Shown here: positions 7,154 to 16,416 of the stretch, one piece after another
Layout: the number at the start of each line of letters is the position of its first letter
Numbering within the stretch: position 1 is the stretch's first letter
Source of the DNA: Paenibacillus cellulositrophicus
Lineage (GTDB): Bacteria > Bacillota > Bacilli > Paenibacillales > Paenibacillaceae
Direction: 5' to 3'
DNA length: 64,000 bases
NCBI RefSeq assembly: GCF_009363095.1
Contig: NZ_CP045295.1
Coordinates: 992,001 to 1,056,000 of the forward strand
The notes under the pieces: model-generated
The model's database searches: none
Told to the model about the DNA's origin: nothing
The model's input: the letters and a program-made list of their open reading frames with translations, nothing else
Made by a program: the position numbers and the translations under genes

Positions 7154-8833
7154 TCATTGCATGTTATGGTTCGTGTTCGTTGCCCAGACCGCAGCCTCAA
7201 AGGGATCAATAACCAATGAATGACAGCGATTCGGATCCACGGACGTTTCTTTGCTGGTCAGCAGTAACCGGTACAAAGCCGCGTCGGCAGCCAAATGGTT
7301 CAAATCGCACGGTCGGTTCCCGAAATTAAGCGCAACCCAAATCTCTTCCTCCTCCGATTGACGGCTGTAGTAAATACACTCCCCTTTCCGCTTCAAAAAG
7401 GTGTACTTCCCGGTTTGGAGAGCCCTATGCTTACCACGCAGAAGGATGAGGGAGCGGTAGAATTCCAGCAGTGAGTGCTTGCTCCCCCACTGCTTCTGGA
7501 CGTGAATCTGCTGGGACGACGGGCCTAGCGGTATCCACGATCCGTGTAGTGAAAATCCGCCGTAACGGCTCCCATCCCACTGCATCGGCGTTCTGGAGTG
7601 ATCCTGGCTTCGAAGGATTGCGGTGGTAAGCGCATCGGCCTCGGGCATCCCCGATTCCTTTGCCATCCGGTATGCGGTCAGCCCCTGAATATCGCGCATT
7701 TGCCCGATGTCCGCCGGCACGAAGTCCCGCATGCCGATTTCATCACCGTAATAAATGAAGGGAACGCCTTTGGCGGTCAGCATCAATGCCGCCATCAGCT
7801 TGGCGGTGCACAGGTCTAGGGAATCGTCTCCAGAAGAAAAGCGGCTATAATGCCGCGGCATGTCATGGCTGCTGAAGAAAATCGTCGGCACCTGCTCCGG
7901 CCTGTGAAGCTCCTCCATCCGAACAAGCTCGGCAAACATCTCATGGACCTTCAGTTCCTTGCGGCTGCCCAGATTAAAATTAAACACCACATCCAGCAGT
8001 TCCCCGCCGCTGTATCGGCGCAGCACCTCCATATCCTCGGAACCAACTTCGCCTACCATAAATACATCTTTGTTCTGAGACCGTACGAATTCGCAAATAT
8101 CGCGGATGGCCTCCACAATGCCCTCCTGATTTTGGTCGAACCGGTGATCCTGTTCGCCATTCGCCGTGACCGGGTTTTCCTTAAACTGCCCGGACACCTT
8201 CAGGAAATTAATGACGTCCAGCCGGAAACCGTCAATCCCGCGGCCGAGCCAAAACGACATCACTTCCTTCATGGCCTCCCTGACCTCGGGATTCGCCCAG
8301 TTGAGATCTACCTGCTCTTTGGCGAAGGCATGGTAATAATACTGTCCGGTCGCCTCATCCCATTCCCATGCCGTTCCTCCGAAAAAGGACTCCCAATTGT
8401 TCGGTGTGCCGCCGTTCACGGCATCCTTCCAGATGTACCAATCCCGCTTTGGACTCGTCCGCGATGACCGGGACTCCATGAACCGGGGATGCTCGGCGGA
8501 TGTATGATTCAGCACCAGATCCGCGATCACGCGAATGCCGCGGCGGTGAGCTTCCCGGACGAAACGGTCAAAGTCATCCAGCGTCCCAAACACCGGGTCC
8601 ACCCCGTAATAATCCGAGATGTCATACCCGTTATCTACGCGCGGCGAAGGATAAAACGGGGTCAGCCAGATGCCTCCGATTCCAAGATCCCGCAAGTAAT
8701 CCAGCTTGGAGGTCAATCCCTGGAAATCGCCGGTGCCATCCCCGTTTCCATCACAAAAGCTCGGCATGTAGATTTCATAAAAAACGCTGCTTTTCCACCA
8801 GGGTGTCTCTGCAGCCACCGTCTTCTCCCCCAT
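7154..8833 (-). CDS. GH13 oligo-1,6-glucosidase-like alpha-glucosidase
   Basis: A 559-residue alpha-amylase superfamily enzyme of oligo-1,6-glucosidase/trehalose-6-phosphate hydrolase architecture. The catalytic residues are visible: nucleophile D206 in DGFRLDV, acid/base E262 in VGEVGS, and third Asp D324 in SSHDMPR (usually NHD). Val directly after the nucleophile is typical of alpha-1,6-specific members, where alpha-1,4 enzymes have Thr; that correlation is established for the subfamily, its use here is inference. It is cytosolic, with AAGGAG 9 nt before the ATG. Its presence in a beta-mannoside operon suggests a substrate with both alpha-glucosyl and beta-mannosyl units, or two alternative substrates. 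Confidence 0.88.
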   Translation of the reverse strand: MGEKTVAAETPWWKSSVFYEIYMPSFCDGNGDGTGDFQGLTSKLDYLRDLGIGGIWLTPFYPSPRVDNGYDISDYYGVDPVFGTLDDFDRFVREAHRRGIRVIADLVLNHTSAEHPRFMESRSSRTSPKRDWYIWKDAVNGGTPNNWESFFGGTAWEWDEATGQYYYHAFAKEQVDLNWANPEVREAMKEVMSFWLGRGIDGFRLDVINFLKVSGQFKENPVTANGEQDHRFDQNQEGIVEAIRDICEFVRSQNKDVFMVGEVGSEDMEVLRRYSGGELLDVVFNFNLGSRKELKVHEMFAELVRMEELHRPEQVPTIFFSSHDMPRHYSRFSSGDDSLDLCTAKLMAALMLTAKGVPFIYYGDEIGMRDFVPADIGQMRDIQGLTAYRMAKESGMPEADALTTAILRSQDHSRTPMQWDGSRYGGFSLHGSWIPLGPSSQQIHVQKQWGSKHSLLEFYRSLILLRGKHRALQTGKYTFLKRKGECIYYSRQSEEEEIWVALNFGNRPCDLNHLAADAALYRLLLTSKETSVDPNRCHSLVIDPFEAAVWATNTNHNMQ

Positions 8834-8863
8834 GGAGATCCGCTCCTTCCTATCGCGCAGCGC

Positions 8864-9703
8864 TTATTTCAAGCTGACCTGCATGCCCTTCTGGAAGTTT
8901 TTGCCGAAAATGATGAACAGGATGATGATCGGCAGGGACAGCAGCACCGATCCCGCGTACAGCGGACCCGGATACGATCCGTACGGACCGAACATCTGCG
9001 AAAGCAGGACGTTCAGCGTCAGCATCCCGTCGCTGCGGACCATGATCATATCCCACAGCAGCTCGGTCCAGCGCTCCATCAGCAGGAACAGAAAGACGAC
9101 GCTGGTGATGGACTTGGACATCGGCATCATGATTTTGTACAAAATTTGAAAATCCCTTGCTCCGTCCAGCTTGGCCGCTTCAATAAATACGGATGGCACC
9201 GCCTTGAAGAAGTTCGTGTACATGAAGATCGCCCACAGGCTGACCCCTTTCGGAATGATCAGCGCCCAGTAGGTGTCGTACCAGCCCAGCTTTTGAATAA
9301 TGAGAAAGCTCGGAATCAGCAGAATGATGGCCGGAAAAAACATATGGAACAAAATGAAGTTGTTGACGGTATCCCTGCCGCGCCATTTCAGCTTCGAAAG
9401 GGCATACGCGACCATCACCCCAAACATCATCATGAGGAAGGTCGACAGCAGAGACACGATGATACTGTTTACAAAAGCGCCCAGCCAGGGCCGCGTGATT
9501 CCCGTCTCCCCGCCTGTAAACAGCCAGGTGTATGACTTCAGCGTATACGAACTCGGAATCAGCTTCCGATCCACCTGTGTCCAGTCGGCAAACGAATTCA
9601 GCACCATGTACAAGTACGGATACACCATCACGAGCAGCAATACTCCTGCGATGATATAGCGGATGGCCAGACTGGACTTGCGGCTGCGTTTAGACCCAAC
9701 CAT
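8864..9703 (-). CDS. Sugar ABC importer permease (MalG type)
   Basis: A 279-residue inner-membrane permease of the CUT1 family with six hydrophobic segments. The EAA loop, the contact for the ATPase, is in EAAKLDGARDFQILYKIMMPMSK, about 188-210. The ATG at 9703 is preferred over a GTG nine bases upstream because GGGGTG precedes it at normal distance. It overlaps the end of the partner permease by 14 bp, indicating translational coupling. No ATPase gene is in the operon. Confidence 0.9.
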   Translation of the reverse strand: MVGSKRSRKSSLAIRYIIAGVLLLVMVYPYLYMVLNSFADWTQVDRKLIPSSYTLKSYTWLFTGGETGITRPWLGAFVNSIIVSLLSTFLMMMFGVMVAYALSKLKWRGRDTVNNFILFHMFFPAIILLIPSFLIIQKLGWYDTYWALIIPKGVSLWAIFMYTNFFKAVPSVFIEAAKLDGARDFQILYKIMMPMSKSITSVVFLFLLMERWTELLWDMIMVRSDGMLTLNVLLSQMFGPYGSYPGPLYAGSVLLSLPIIILFIIFGKNFQKGMQVSLK

Positions 9704-10565
9704 TTCGCGCACCCCACTTTTCTAGCAGTTTCCGAATGATAAAGATCGAGATAAAGGTAGCTACCGAGGCGAGCAGCGCCACCGCAGACGCATAACCAGC
9801 CTGCAGATTTTTGAACGCCTGGCTGTAAATTTCCATCTGCCACGTATTGGTGGCATTGTTTGGACCTCCGCCTGTCAGCTGGTATACCTCGGTGAAGATG
9901 CCGAAGGTGACGCCGAAAGCGAGAATCAGCGTCGTATAGAGCGCAGGGTACAGCAGCGGAAGCGTAATTTTCCAGAAGCGCTGCCGGCCGGTAACTCCGT
10001 CAATGGCAGCCGCCTCGTATACTTCGTGATCTATGCTTTCCAGGCCCGACGTCAGAATGAGCGCATAGTACCCGGTAAATTTCCAAGCCATAATCATGCC
10101 GACGATCAGAAGTGCCGACCAAGAGGTCCCCAGCCAGTCGATGTTAATGCCGATTTTGCGCAGCGCCGTGTTGACCGGGCTGTTGAAAGACAGCAAACCT
10201 TTCACAATCAGCGCCGATACGACGCCGGAAGACAGGTACGGCAGGAAAAAGCCGATGAGAAACAAGCTTTTCAAACGTGGAAGACTGTGCACCAGAACCG
10301 AAACGACGAGCGACAGCACGATCACTAGCGGCACAAAGACCATCATGAATTTATATGTCACCCAGAACGCAGCGTGCACGCCGGGCGATTTGAGTGCTTT
10401 GGCAAAATTGTCAAAGCCGACAAAGTCATATTCGGGAGCGATCAGGTCCCAGTTTGTAAAAGACAAATAAAAAGACCAAACGAGCGGAATCAGGAAAAAC
10501 ACGAGAGAGTAAATCAGGTAGGGACTGGCGAACAGCCAGCCCAACCGGTTATTGTTTTCTTTCAT
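9690..10565 (-). CDS. Sugar ABC importer permease (MalF type)
   Basis: A 291-residue CUT1 permease with six membrane spans and an EAA loop (YEAAAIDGVTGRQRFWKITLPLL, about 180-202). AAAGGAG lies 8 nt before the ATG. It pairs with the overlapping MalG-type permease and the solute-binding protein 14 bp upstream to form the importer for the glycoside operon. Confidence 0.9.
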   Translation of the reverse strand: MKENNNRLGWLFASPYLIYSLVFFLIPLVWSFYLSFTNWDLIAPEYDFVGFDNFAKALKSPGVHAAFWVTYKFMMVFVPLVIVLSLVVSVLVHSLPRLKSLFLIGFFLPYLSSGVVSALIVKGLLSFNSPVNTALRKIGINIDWLGTSWSALLIVGMIMAWKFTGYYALILTSGLESIDHEVYEAAAIDGVTGRQRFWKITLPLLYPALYTTLILAFGVTFGIFTEVYQLTGGGPNNATNTWQMEIYSQAFKNLQAGYASAVALLASVATFISIFIIRKLLEKWGARNGWV

Positions 10566-10579
10566 TTAGAAGACTCCTT

Positions 10580-11893
10580 TTATTGAAGTTCCCCTTCAAT
10601 GGCTTTCTTCATGTTCGCCCATCCGGCTGCCGGATCGATCTCCCCGCGGACGACCTTATTCCAGGCTTCTTGTCCAATAAAGGTCTGCAGGTCGTTATAT
10701 TTCGGATTATCCATCGGCGGCACCGCATTCGGCACATTTTCGGCATAAGGCTTCAGTTCCGGGTTTTTGTCCAAAATCGCCTTGAAGGATTCGTTGGTGG
10801 TCAGGTCGTCGCGAGCCGGCGGCAGCTTCGTTTCATCAAACCACTGGGCGTCGTTCTTCGCATCCGAATAGACCCACTTCACAAAATCCATCGCCGCCTG
10901 CTGCTGCTCCTTGGTGGCCGACGCATAGATCACAAGCCCCTTCGTATCGGCAAACGTTTTGGAATCTTTCGGGTCTACGCCGTCAGGTACCGGAGGCATG
11001 CTCAGCGTGTAATTCTGGTTGTATTTCATGTCCGGGAACTTCTCGGCCCAGTTCGTAAAGGTCCAAGGACCGAGGTCGATAAACAGGCTTGTGCCCGTCT
11101 CGAACGGATCCTGTACGTTTTGCGCCAGAATGCCCTTGTCCTTACGGAGATCGTCAATAAACTTCAGCGTTTCGACGCCCGCCTTCTCATCCCCGACAAA
11201 CTTGTTGCCTTCAATGAATTTGTTGCCGCCGGAAGCCGCGTTATACAGCATGAAGAAGTCAAACCATCTCTTCCATGCCGTCGGATCGGCGAGGTCCGCT
11301 TTGGCCCAGAAGTATTTGTCCGGATATTTCGCTTTCAGCTTCTTATTCACTTCAAGCGCTTCGCTGTACGTTTTAGGCGGCTCGTTGTACCCCAGTTCCT
11401 TCAGCAAGTCAAGGCGCCAGCCGAACAGCATCGCATTGGAGTAAATCGGAAGCACGTATTGATGTCCGTCGGCGAACTTCCATGGTTCAATCGTATTTTT
11501 CATATTACGGGTGGTGACGATATCGTTAAATCCGCTTAGCGTATCAAGCGGTACCAGCGCCTTGCTGTTTGCAAGCTGGGCGGCAAAACCGCGGTTGATG
11601 TTTTCCGAAATGGTCGGAGCGCTTCCCCCGGCAATCGCAGCCTGAATGCTGGCCTCGGAGCTTGGAGATTCCTTGATGACGCTGACGTTGATTTTCACTT
11701 TGGAATTGGTCTGTTCGTACGCCTTGGCCATCTTCTCCCAGAAGGCTTGCTGCGTCGGATTGGCTGCCGCCCAAAACTCAACGGTCGTCACACCATCCGC
11801 CGTCGTTGCGCTTTGCTTTTTGGAACCGCAGGCGGCGAGCATGGAGGATAACACCAACACCAAAGCCAGAAGTCCGAGCATTTTTCTTTTCAT
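10580..11893 (-). CDS. Sugar-binding lipoprotein of ABC importer
   Basis: A 437-residue extracellular solute-binding protein (family 1). The signal peptide ends in a lipobox, LAAC (about residues 18-22, Cys modified), anchoring it to the membrane outer face. The body has the EFWAAANPTQQAFWEKMAKAY start typical of CUT1 binding proteins. It is the first gene of the glycoside operon and the most 5' message, directly downstream of the operator-promoter region, as is common for the highly expressed binding protein. The ligand is probably an oligosaccharide that the downstream GH13, GH130 and GH2 enzymes degrade (inference). Confidence 0.9.
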   Translation of the reverse strand: MKRKMLGLLALVLVLSSMLAACGSKKQSATTADGVTTVEFWAAANPTQQAFWEKMAKAYEQTNSKVKINVSVIKESPSSEASIQAAIAGGSAPTISENINRGFAAQLANSKALVPLDTLSGFNDIVTTRNMKNTIEPWKFADGHQYVLPIYSNAMLFGWRLDLLKELGYNEPPKTYSEALEVNKKLKAKYPDKYFWAKADLADPTAWKRWFDFFMLYNAASGGNKFIEGNKFVGDEKAGVETLKFIDDLRKDKGILAQNVQDPFETGTSLFIDLGPWTFTNWAEKFPDMKYNQNYTLSMPPVPDGVDPKDSKTFADTKGLVIYASATKEQQQAAMDFVKWVYSDAKNDAQWFDETKLPPARDDLTTNESFKAILDKNPELKPYAENVPNAVPPMDNPKYNDLQTFIGQEAWNKVVRGEIDPAAGWANMKKAIEGELQ

Positions 11894-11964
11894 CGAATCG
11901 TTGACCTCCTCAAAAAATTGTCCCGAAAGATTGAAATCATCATTCCAAAGACTCGAAACATTAT

Positions 11965-11980
11965 TTTGTAACGTTACAAA
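11965..11980. promoter_or_regulatory. LacI-type operator O1
   Basis: The perfect 16-bp palindrome TTTGTAACGTTACAAA has the central CG and symmetry of LacI/GalR-family sites. It lies downstream of the predicted start point of the importer operon, where a bound repressor would block elongation. Confidence 0.8.
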
Positions 11981-12020
11981 TTAAGATTACTAATTATTTT
12001 GTAAGCGTTTGTGTAACCCT

Positions 12021-12049
12021 ATTATTGTGCATTACAAAATCCTTGTCAA
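12021..12049 (-). promoter_or_regulatory. Sigma-A promoter of the glycoside operon
   Basis: On the minus strand, TTGACA (12044-12049) is followed by 17 bp and then AATAAT (12021-12026). It lies between the two palindromic operators. Confidence 0.65.
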
Positions 12050-12104
12050 CACTTTATTAAGGACAGAATAATCTTTTTATATAAAGGCTATTTACTTATA
12101 CAAC

Positions 12105-12118
12105 TTGTAACGTTACAA
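12105..12118. promoter_or_regulatory. LacI-type operator O2
   Basis: The palindrome TTGTAACGTTACAA is a second copy of the site at 11965-11980, 139 bp away centre to centre. It lies about 95 bp before the lacI-family gene, so it fits autoregulation and possible looping with the first site. Confidence 0.78.
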
Positions 12119-12213
12119 TTTATCGTAATGTGATTTATTGAAAGGCAGGCTTCTTTTTAAGTTTCTTAGAAAGAACTCCAATTATGCAGGCAAAACAAAA
12201 ATTGAGGTGTCAT

Positions 12214-13284
12214 ATGAAGGATAAAGTAACCATGCAGGATATTGCGGAGCAGCTGAATATATCGAAGAATTCCGTGTCCCAGGCGCTGTCGGGAAAAGAC
12301 GGGGTCAGCGAAGATACGCGGAAACTGATCCTCGAGACGGCACACCGGATGGGATATGTGTATTCGCAAAGTCGTAAGCGCCGCTCCGGCGAGCTGGAAC
12401 AGACCGGAAATATTGCGCTGATCGCTTCTGATTTTGCCTTTTCTATGAAAAGTTTCTTCGGTGAAATTTATTTGAGTATCGAACGGGAAACGGTGCGCAG
12501 GGGAAAAAATCTTCTGATCCAATCGGTCAGCAAACAGTCGGCTGATAAGCTGGCTCTCCCTTCGTTTCTGCTCAATCAATCCGTGGACGGCATCCTCATT
12601 CTGTCTCACATTACAACTGACTATATCAATACCATTACAAACATGGGTAAACCGACGGTCCTCATCGACCATCACCATCCCTCTATCCATGCTGACTGCA
12701 TTTTAACCAATAACCGGTTTAGTGCTTATGAGGCCGTCCGTCACTTGACAGAGCTGGGACATCGAAAGATCGGCCTGTTGGCCAACACTTCGTTTTCGCC
12801 AAGTTATTACGAGCGCTGGGAAGGATACGTACTGGCGATGAACGACTTCGGGCTGGAGATCCACGAGCCATGGGTAATCAAGGATGCCGTAGAAAACACG
12901 GATTACATTTTGCAAAAAATAAAAACGCTGCCACAGCTCCCGACAGCTTGGTTCTGCGTCAACGACGGGCTCGGCTTTTACCTGAATTCGGCCCTGCAGC
13001 AATCGGGTTACAGCGTGCCGGAGGACGTCTCCGTCGTCAGCTTCGACAACGGCTATTTGTCCCAGGTGTCCACGCCTCAAATTACGACGATGGATGTGGA
13101 CCTGAAGCTCTACGGACGCAAGGCCGTGGAGCAGCTGTTCTGGCGGATGGATCATCCCGAGCATCCGTATACCGAACTGCTCTTGCCCACCAAACTGCTG
13201 AAGCGGGGGTCCAGCGGTCCAGCGCCAAGCGCCGGTATGGAGAAGCTGGATGGTCATGAATCAGCGAACAGAAACGGGAAATAA
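12214..13284 (+). CDS. LacI-family transcriptional regulator
   Basis: A 356-residue regulator with an N-terminal LacI helix-turn-helix (VTMQDIAEQLNISKNSVSQAL, residues about 5-25) and hinge, followed by a periplasmic-binding-protein-like sugar sensor domain (for example VDGILILSH, SFDNGYLSQVSTPQITTMD). The ATG at 12214 has GAGGTG 5 nt upstream; an in-frame ATG 30 bases earlier lacks a site. It is divergent from the glycoside operon, and the two identical palindromes between them are the obvious operators. It probably represses the operon until an imported sugar or breakdown product binds. Confidence 0.9.
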   Translation: MKDKVTMQDIAEQLNISKNSVSQALSGKDGVSEDTRKLILETAHRMGYVYSQSRKRRSGELEQTGNIALIASDFAFSMKSFFGEIYLSIERETVRRGKNLLIQSVSKQSADKLALPSFLLNQSVDGILILSHITTDYINTITNMGKPTVLIDHHHPSIHADCILTNNRFSAYEAVRHLTELGHRKIGLLANTSFSPSYYERWEGYVLAMNDFGLEIHEPWVIKDAVENTDYILQKIKTLPQLPTAWFCVNDGLGFYLNSALQQSGYSVPEDVSVVSFDNGYLSQVSTPQITTMDVDLKLYGRKAVEQLFWRMDHPEHPYTELLLPTKLLKRGSSGPAPSAGMEKLDGHESANRNGK

Positions 13285-13318
13285 CCGTAAAAAGACAGCG
13301 AAAAACTGAAATCAATGC

Positions 13319-13358
13319 AAAAAAGCCGGTCCCTCTACTTGCGAGGGACCGGCTTTAT
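13319..13358. terminator. Bidirectional terminator between convergent genes
   Basis: A 14-bp stem (AAAGCCGGTCCCTC with GAGGGACCGGCTTT) is flanked by A-rich and T-rich sequence. It separates the lacI-family gene from the convergent araC-family gene. Confidence 0.85.
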
Positions 13359-13469
13359 TACTGTACTTTTTAAAATTGCTAGGAGGAACGGTGGTATTCG
13401 GTCAGCTGGCAGGAAGGATCTCAATTATGGAACAAATGTGATCCCCGCGGATTACCGCTGAACGATCCC

Positions 13470-14309
13470 TTACGCTCCTCCGTATAACCGCCGGTAAGCC
13501 GAGGGCGTCATCCCCTCATGCTCCATAAAACGCTTGTTGAAATAGCTCACGCTTGGATAACCCGCGTCCTCTGCGATCTGCCCGATCGTCGCACTCTTTC
13601 GCTCGAGCAGCCACTGCTTCGCCATCTGAAGGCGGCAGCGCGTGATGAACTCCATCGGCGTCATCTCGGTTACGCTGCGGAACAGCTTGCAGAAGTAGTA
13701 GGTGGATATGCCAAGTCTGCCCGCCCAATCTTCCAGGATGAACGGCTTGACCGCCTCCTGCTGCATGACCGGAAGCAGCTCCAGGATCCGGCTGCCCGAA
13801 TTGTTCGATTTGACCGGAGACAACGGAGTGGCATGCTCGATAAACTCGGCCAGCAGGGCGTAAGTAAGTGTCGAGAGGCGGACCGGGTGGAGCATCCGGT
13901 GATCTTCCGCCTCCTGCAGCAGATTTTCGTGCGCCTGCTCAAACGAAGCCGATTGGCGAATCGTCCATAAGAGGCTGTGATGCAGACCGCGTTCGATCAA
14001 ATAATCCTGCAGACCGCTCCCGTAGAAGTGAAACCAGCGGATATCCCACGGGTCTTCCTCGCTGCTGTAGTATCGCTGGCGCTGCATGGGAAAATACAGT
14101 ACGGCCTCTCCCGGCCCCAACTCGTAGACCACATCCTCCACTTCCACGTACCCTCTGCCTGCAGCCACGTAATGAATGTTGAAATTGTTCAAGGCCCCCG
14201 CCTCCCGGAATACGCTGTGACCCGGATCGTTCCGGTAAAAGCCGACCGATTCGGGAAAACAGAAAAACGGCATCGACGGAAGGGTCAGCAAATGGCTTTG
14301 CCGCTTCAC
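13470..14309 (-). CDS. AraC-family transcriptional regulator
   Basis: A 279-residue protein with an N-terminal cupin-like effector domain (about 20-150, including HYVAAGRGYVEVEDVVYELGPGEAVL). A C-terminal AraC DNA-binding domain (about 175-275) has two helix-turn-helix units: LEDWAGRLGISTYYFCKLFR, and IGQIAEDAGYPSVSYFNKRF followed by GMTPSAYRR. The start is GTG. It is divergent from the oxidoreductase/aldo-keto reductase pair, which it probably activates. The intervening 128 bp is very AT-rich, with no operator that can be named by eye. Confidence 0.88.
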   Translation of the reverse strand: MKRQSHLLTLPSMPFFCFPESVGFYRNDPGHSVFREAGALNNFNIHYVAAGRGYVEVEDVVYELGPGEAVLYFPMQRQRYYSSEEDPWDIRWFHFYGSGLQDYLIERGLHHSLLWTIRQSASFEQAHENLLQEAEDHRMLHPVRLSTLTYALLAEFIEHATPLSPVKSNNSGSRILELLPVMQQEAVKPFILEDWAGRLGISTYYFCKLFRSVTEMTPMEFITRCRLQMAKQWLLERKSATIGQIAEDAGYPSVSYFNKRFMEHEGMTPSAYRRLYGGA

Positions 14310-14437
14310 CTGTCCTCACCCCAAATGACAATATTGTTATAATGCATTGCAAAATCGTATTATATTAATTTTAAATACAATCTTTTATAATCGCAATATA
14401 ATCATAAATAAGCTTCTTGAGGAGATGATACACGAAC

Positions 14438-15436
14438 ATGAGCCAGAAATTGAAATGGGGCGTACTGGGCTGCGCGGGCATCGCCAAGCGCTCGGTCATT
14501 CCCGGGGTGCAGCAGTCCGAGCTGAATGAAGTCGCCGCCATCGCCAGCCGGAACGAGGAGAAAGCAAAGCAGACGGCGGCGGACCTGAATATTCCGGTCG
14601 CTTATGGAAGCTACGAGGCGCTGCTTGAGGATCCGTCCATCGACGTCGTATACATTCCTTTGCCGAATCATCTTCATAAAGAATGGACAATCCGTGCGGC
14701 GGAAGCCGGCAAGCATATCCTGTGCGAGAAGCCGCTGGCCCTGACCGAAAGCGAAGCAGCCGAAATGGCTGAAGCCGCCGCCAAAGCGGGCGTGTACTTG
14801 TCCGAAGCCTTCATGTACCGTTACCACCCCCGTTACGACAAGATCAAGCAGATTATCGACTCGGGCCAAATCGGCGAAGTCCGCGGCATCCGCAGCGCCT
14901 TTACTTTTAACAACGCCGGCGATAAAACGAACGTCCGCTACCGCAAGGATTGGGGCGGCGGCTCGATCTACGACGTCGGTTGCTATCCAATCAACGCGGC
15001 TCGGCTGCTGCTCGGCAAGGAACCGATCGCCGTCACGGTGAACGCCTTCTTCTCGCCGGAGCATGACGATGTCGATATGATGGCCTCCGGCCTCATCGAA
15101 TTTGACGGCTCCGTTGCACTGACCTTCGACTGCGCCATGTGGGCCGCGTCGCGCAATCCGCTGGAAATCCTCGGCACGGACGGCATCATCGAGGTGCCTT
15201 CAGCCTACGTTACACCGACGCCGGGCAGCGGCAACTTCTACTTGACCGTACGCGGGGAGCGGAGCGAAATCGAGGTTCCTCATGTAAACGCATACAGCCT
15301 GCAGGCCGATCAGCTCGCCCGGGCCATTATTAACAAGACGCCGCTGCAGTTCCAGCCCGATGATGCGATTCACAACATGAAAGTGATTGACGCCTGCTTG
15401 CTGTCTGCACGCGAGCATACCCGGGTCGCGCTGTAA
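14438..15436 (+). CDS. Gfo/Idh/MocA-family oxidoreductase
   Basis: A 332-residue NAD(P)-dependent sugar or inositol oxidoreductase. An N-terminal Rossmann motif (GVLGCAGIAKRSVIPGV, about 8-24) is followed by the family motif CEKPLALT (about 96-103) and the C-terminal alpha/beta domain. The stretch SEAFMYRYHPRYDKI resembles glucose-fructose oxidoreductase and dimeric dihydrodiol dehydrogenase relatives. It is the first gene of a two-gene operon with an aldo/keto reductase 41 bp downstream, so the pair may interconvert a keto-sugar and its alcohol. The substrate is unknown. Confidence 0.87.
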   Translation: MSQKLKWGVLGCAGIAKRSVIPGVQQSELNEVAAIASRNEEKAKQTAADLNIPVAYGSYEALLEDPSIDVVYIPLPNHLHKEWTIRAAEAGKHILCEKPLALTESEAAEMAEAAAKAGVYLSEAFMYRYHPRYDKIKQIIDSGQIGEVRGIRSAFTFNNAGDKTNVRYRKDWGGGSIYDVGCYPINAARLLLGKEPIAVTVNAFFSPEHDDVDMMASGLIEFDGSVALTFDCAMWAASRNPLEILGTDGIIEVPSAYVTPTPGSGNFYLTVRGERSEIEVPHVNAYSLQADQLARAIINKTPLQFQPDDAIHNMKVIDACLLSAREHTRVAL

Positions 15437-15477
15437 CGAGCCATAAAAAACCACAATAGCTTAGGAGGGTATCATCC

Positions 15478-16416
15478 ATGGAATACATTTCGGTCAAAGG
15501 TCTGGATAAAAAGGTTTCCCGTTTGATGAAAGGCACGGACTACTTTTACCACAATTCGTACGATAAAGCCGCGGCTAATATGGACGCGTATCTGGCCATC
15601 GGCGGCAATTCCGTCGACTCCGCCCACATCTACTGCGGCGGCGAAAGCGAAGAAGTGCTGGGCCGTTACATGAAGGAGCGCGGCAACCGGGATCAGATCG
15701 TCATCCTGACCAAGGGCGCTCATCACGACCAGAACGGTCCGCGCGTCAACAAGGAAGCAATCCGGCACGATATTACGACCAGCCTGAAGCGGCTGCAGAC
15801 CGATTTTATCGATCTGTACGCGCTGCACCGGGACGATCCGAACGTACCTGCCGGCGAAGTGATCGAAATTTTGAACGAATATGTCAAGTCAGGTACCGTC
15901 GGCGCCATCGGCTGTTCCAACTGGACGTGGCAGCGGATCAAGGAAGCCAACGATTACGCGGCCGAGAAAGGCTTGACCGGCTTTACCTTCAGCAGCCCGA
16001 ACCTCAGCCTTGCCAAGCCGAACGAGCCGTTCTGGAAAGGCTGCGTCTCGGCCGATGCCGAAACCTGCGCCTGGCATGAAGCCGAGCAGTTTCCGCTCTT
16101 CTCCTGGTCTTCCCAGGCAAGAGGCTTCTTTACCGGCCGGTTTACGCCGGAAGTCCGCGACAACGCTGACCTGGTCCGCGTGTTCTACAGCGACGCCAAC
16201 TGGGAGCGCCTGGAGCGTGCGAAGCAGCTCGGCGAGGAGCGCGGCGTGACCGCCATCCAAATCGCCCTCGCTTACGTGCTGAACCAGCCGTTCCCGACCT
16301 GCGCCCTGATTGGCGCCCAGTCGGCAGAAGAGCTGCGTTCCTGCGACGAGGGCTCCCGGATTCAGCTGAGCCGCGCGGAGCTTGACTGGCTGGACCTGAC
16401 TTCGGACGAACGCTAA
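15478..16416 (+). CDS. Aldo/keto reductase
   Basis: A 312-residue TIM-barrel NADPH-dependent reductase. The family tetrad appears in order: Asp in NSVDSAHIYCGG (about D40), Tyr in the same segment (AHIYCG), Lys in VILTKGAHH, and His in YALHRDDPN. The C-terminal cofactor region (AYVLNQPFPTCALIGAQSAEEL) is also typical. AGGAGGG precedes the ATG by about 7 nt. It is co-transcribed with the upstream Gfo/Idh/MocA oxidoreductase. The TAA stop is the first triplet of an 18-bp tandem repeat. Confidence 0.88.
   Translation: MEYISVKGLDKKVSRLMKGTDYFYHNSYDKAAANMDAYLAIGGNSVDSAHIYCGGESEEVLGRYMKERGNRDQIVILTKGAHHDQNGPRVNKEAIRHDITTSLKRLQTDFIDLYALHRDDPNVPAGEVIEILNEYVKSGTVGAIGCSNWTWQRIKEANDYAAEKGLTGFTFSSPNLSLAKPNEPFWKGCVSADAETCAWHEAEQFPLFSWSSQARGFFTGRFTPEVRDNADLVRVFYSDANWERLERAKQLGEERGVTAIQIALAYVLNQPFPTCALIGAQSAEELRSCDEGSRIQLSRAELDWLDLTSDER

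Noticed and set aside
11997-12011. TGTAAGCGTTTGTG as a CcpA cre site
   Set aside because: The left half fits but the right half lacks the conserved WCA end. The two perfect palindromes explain the region better.
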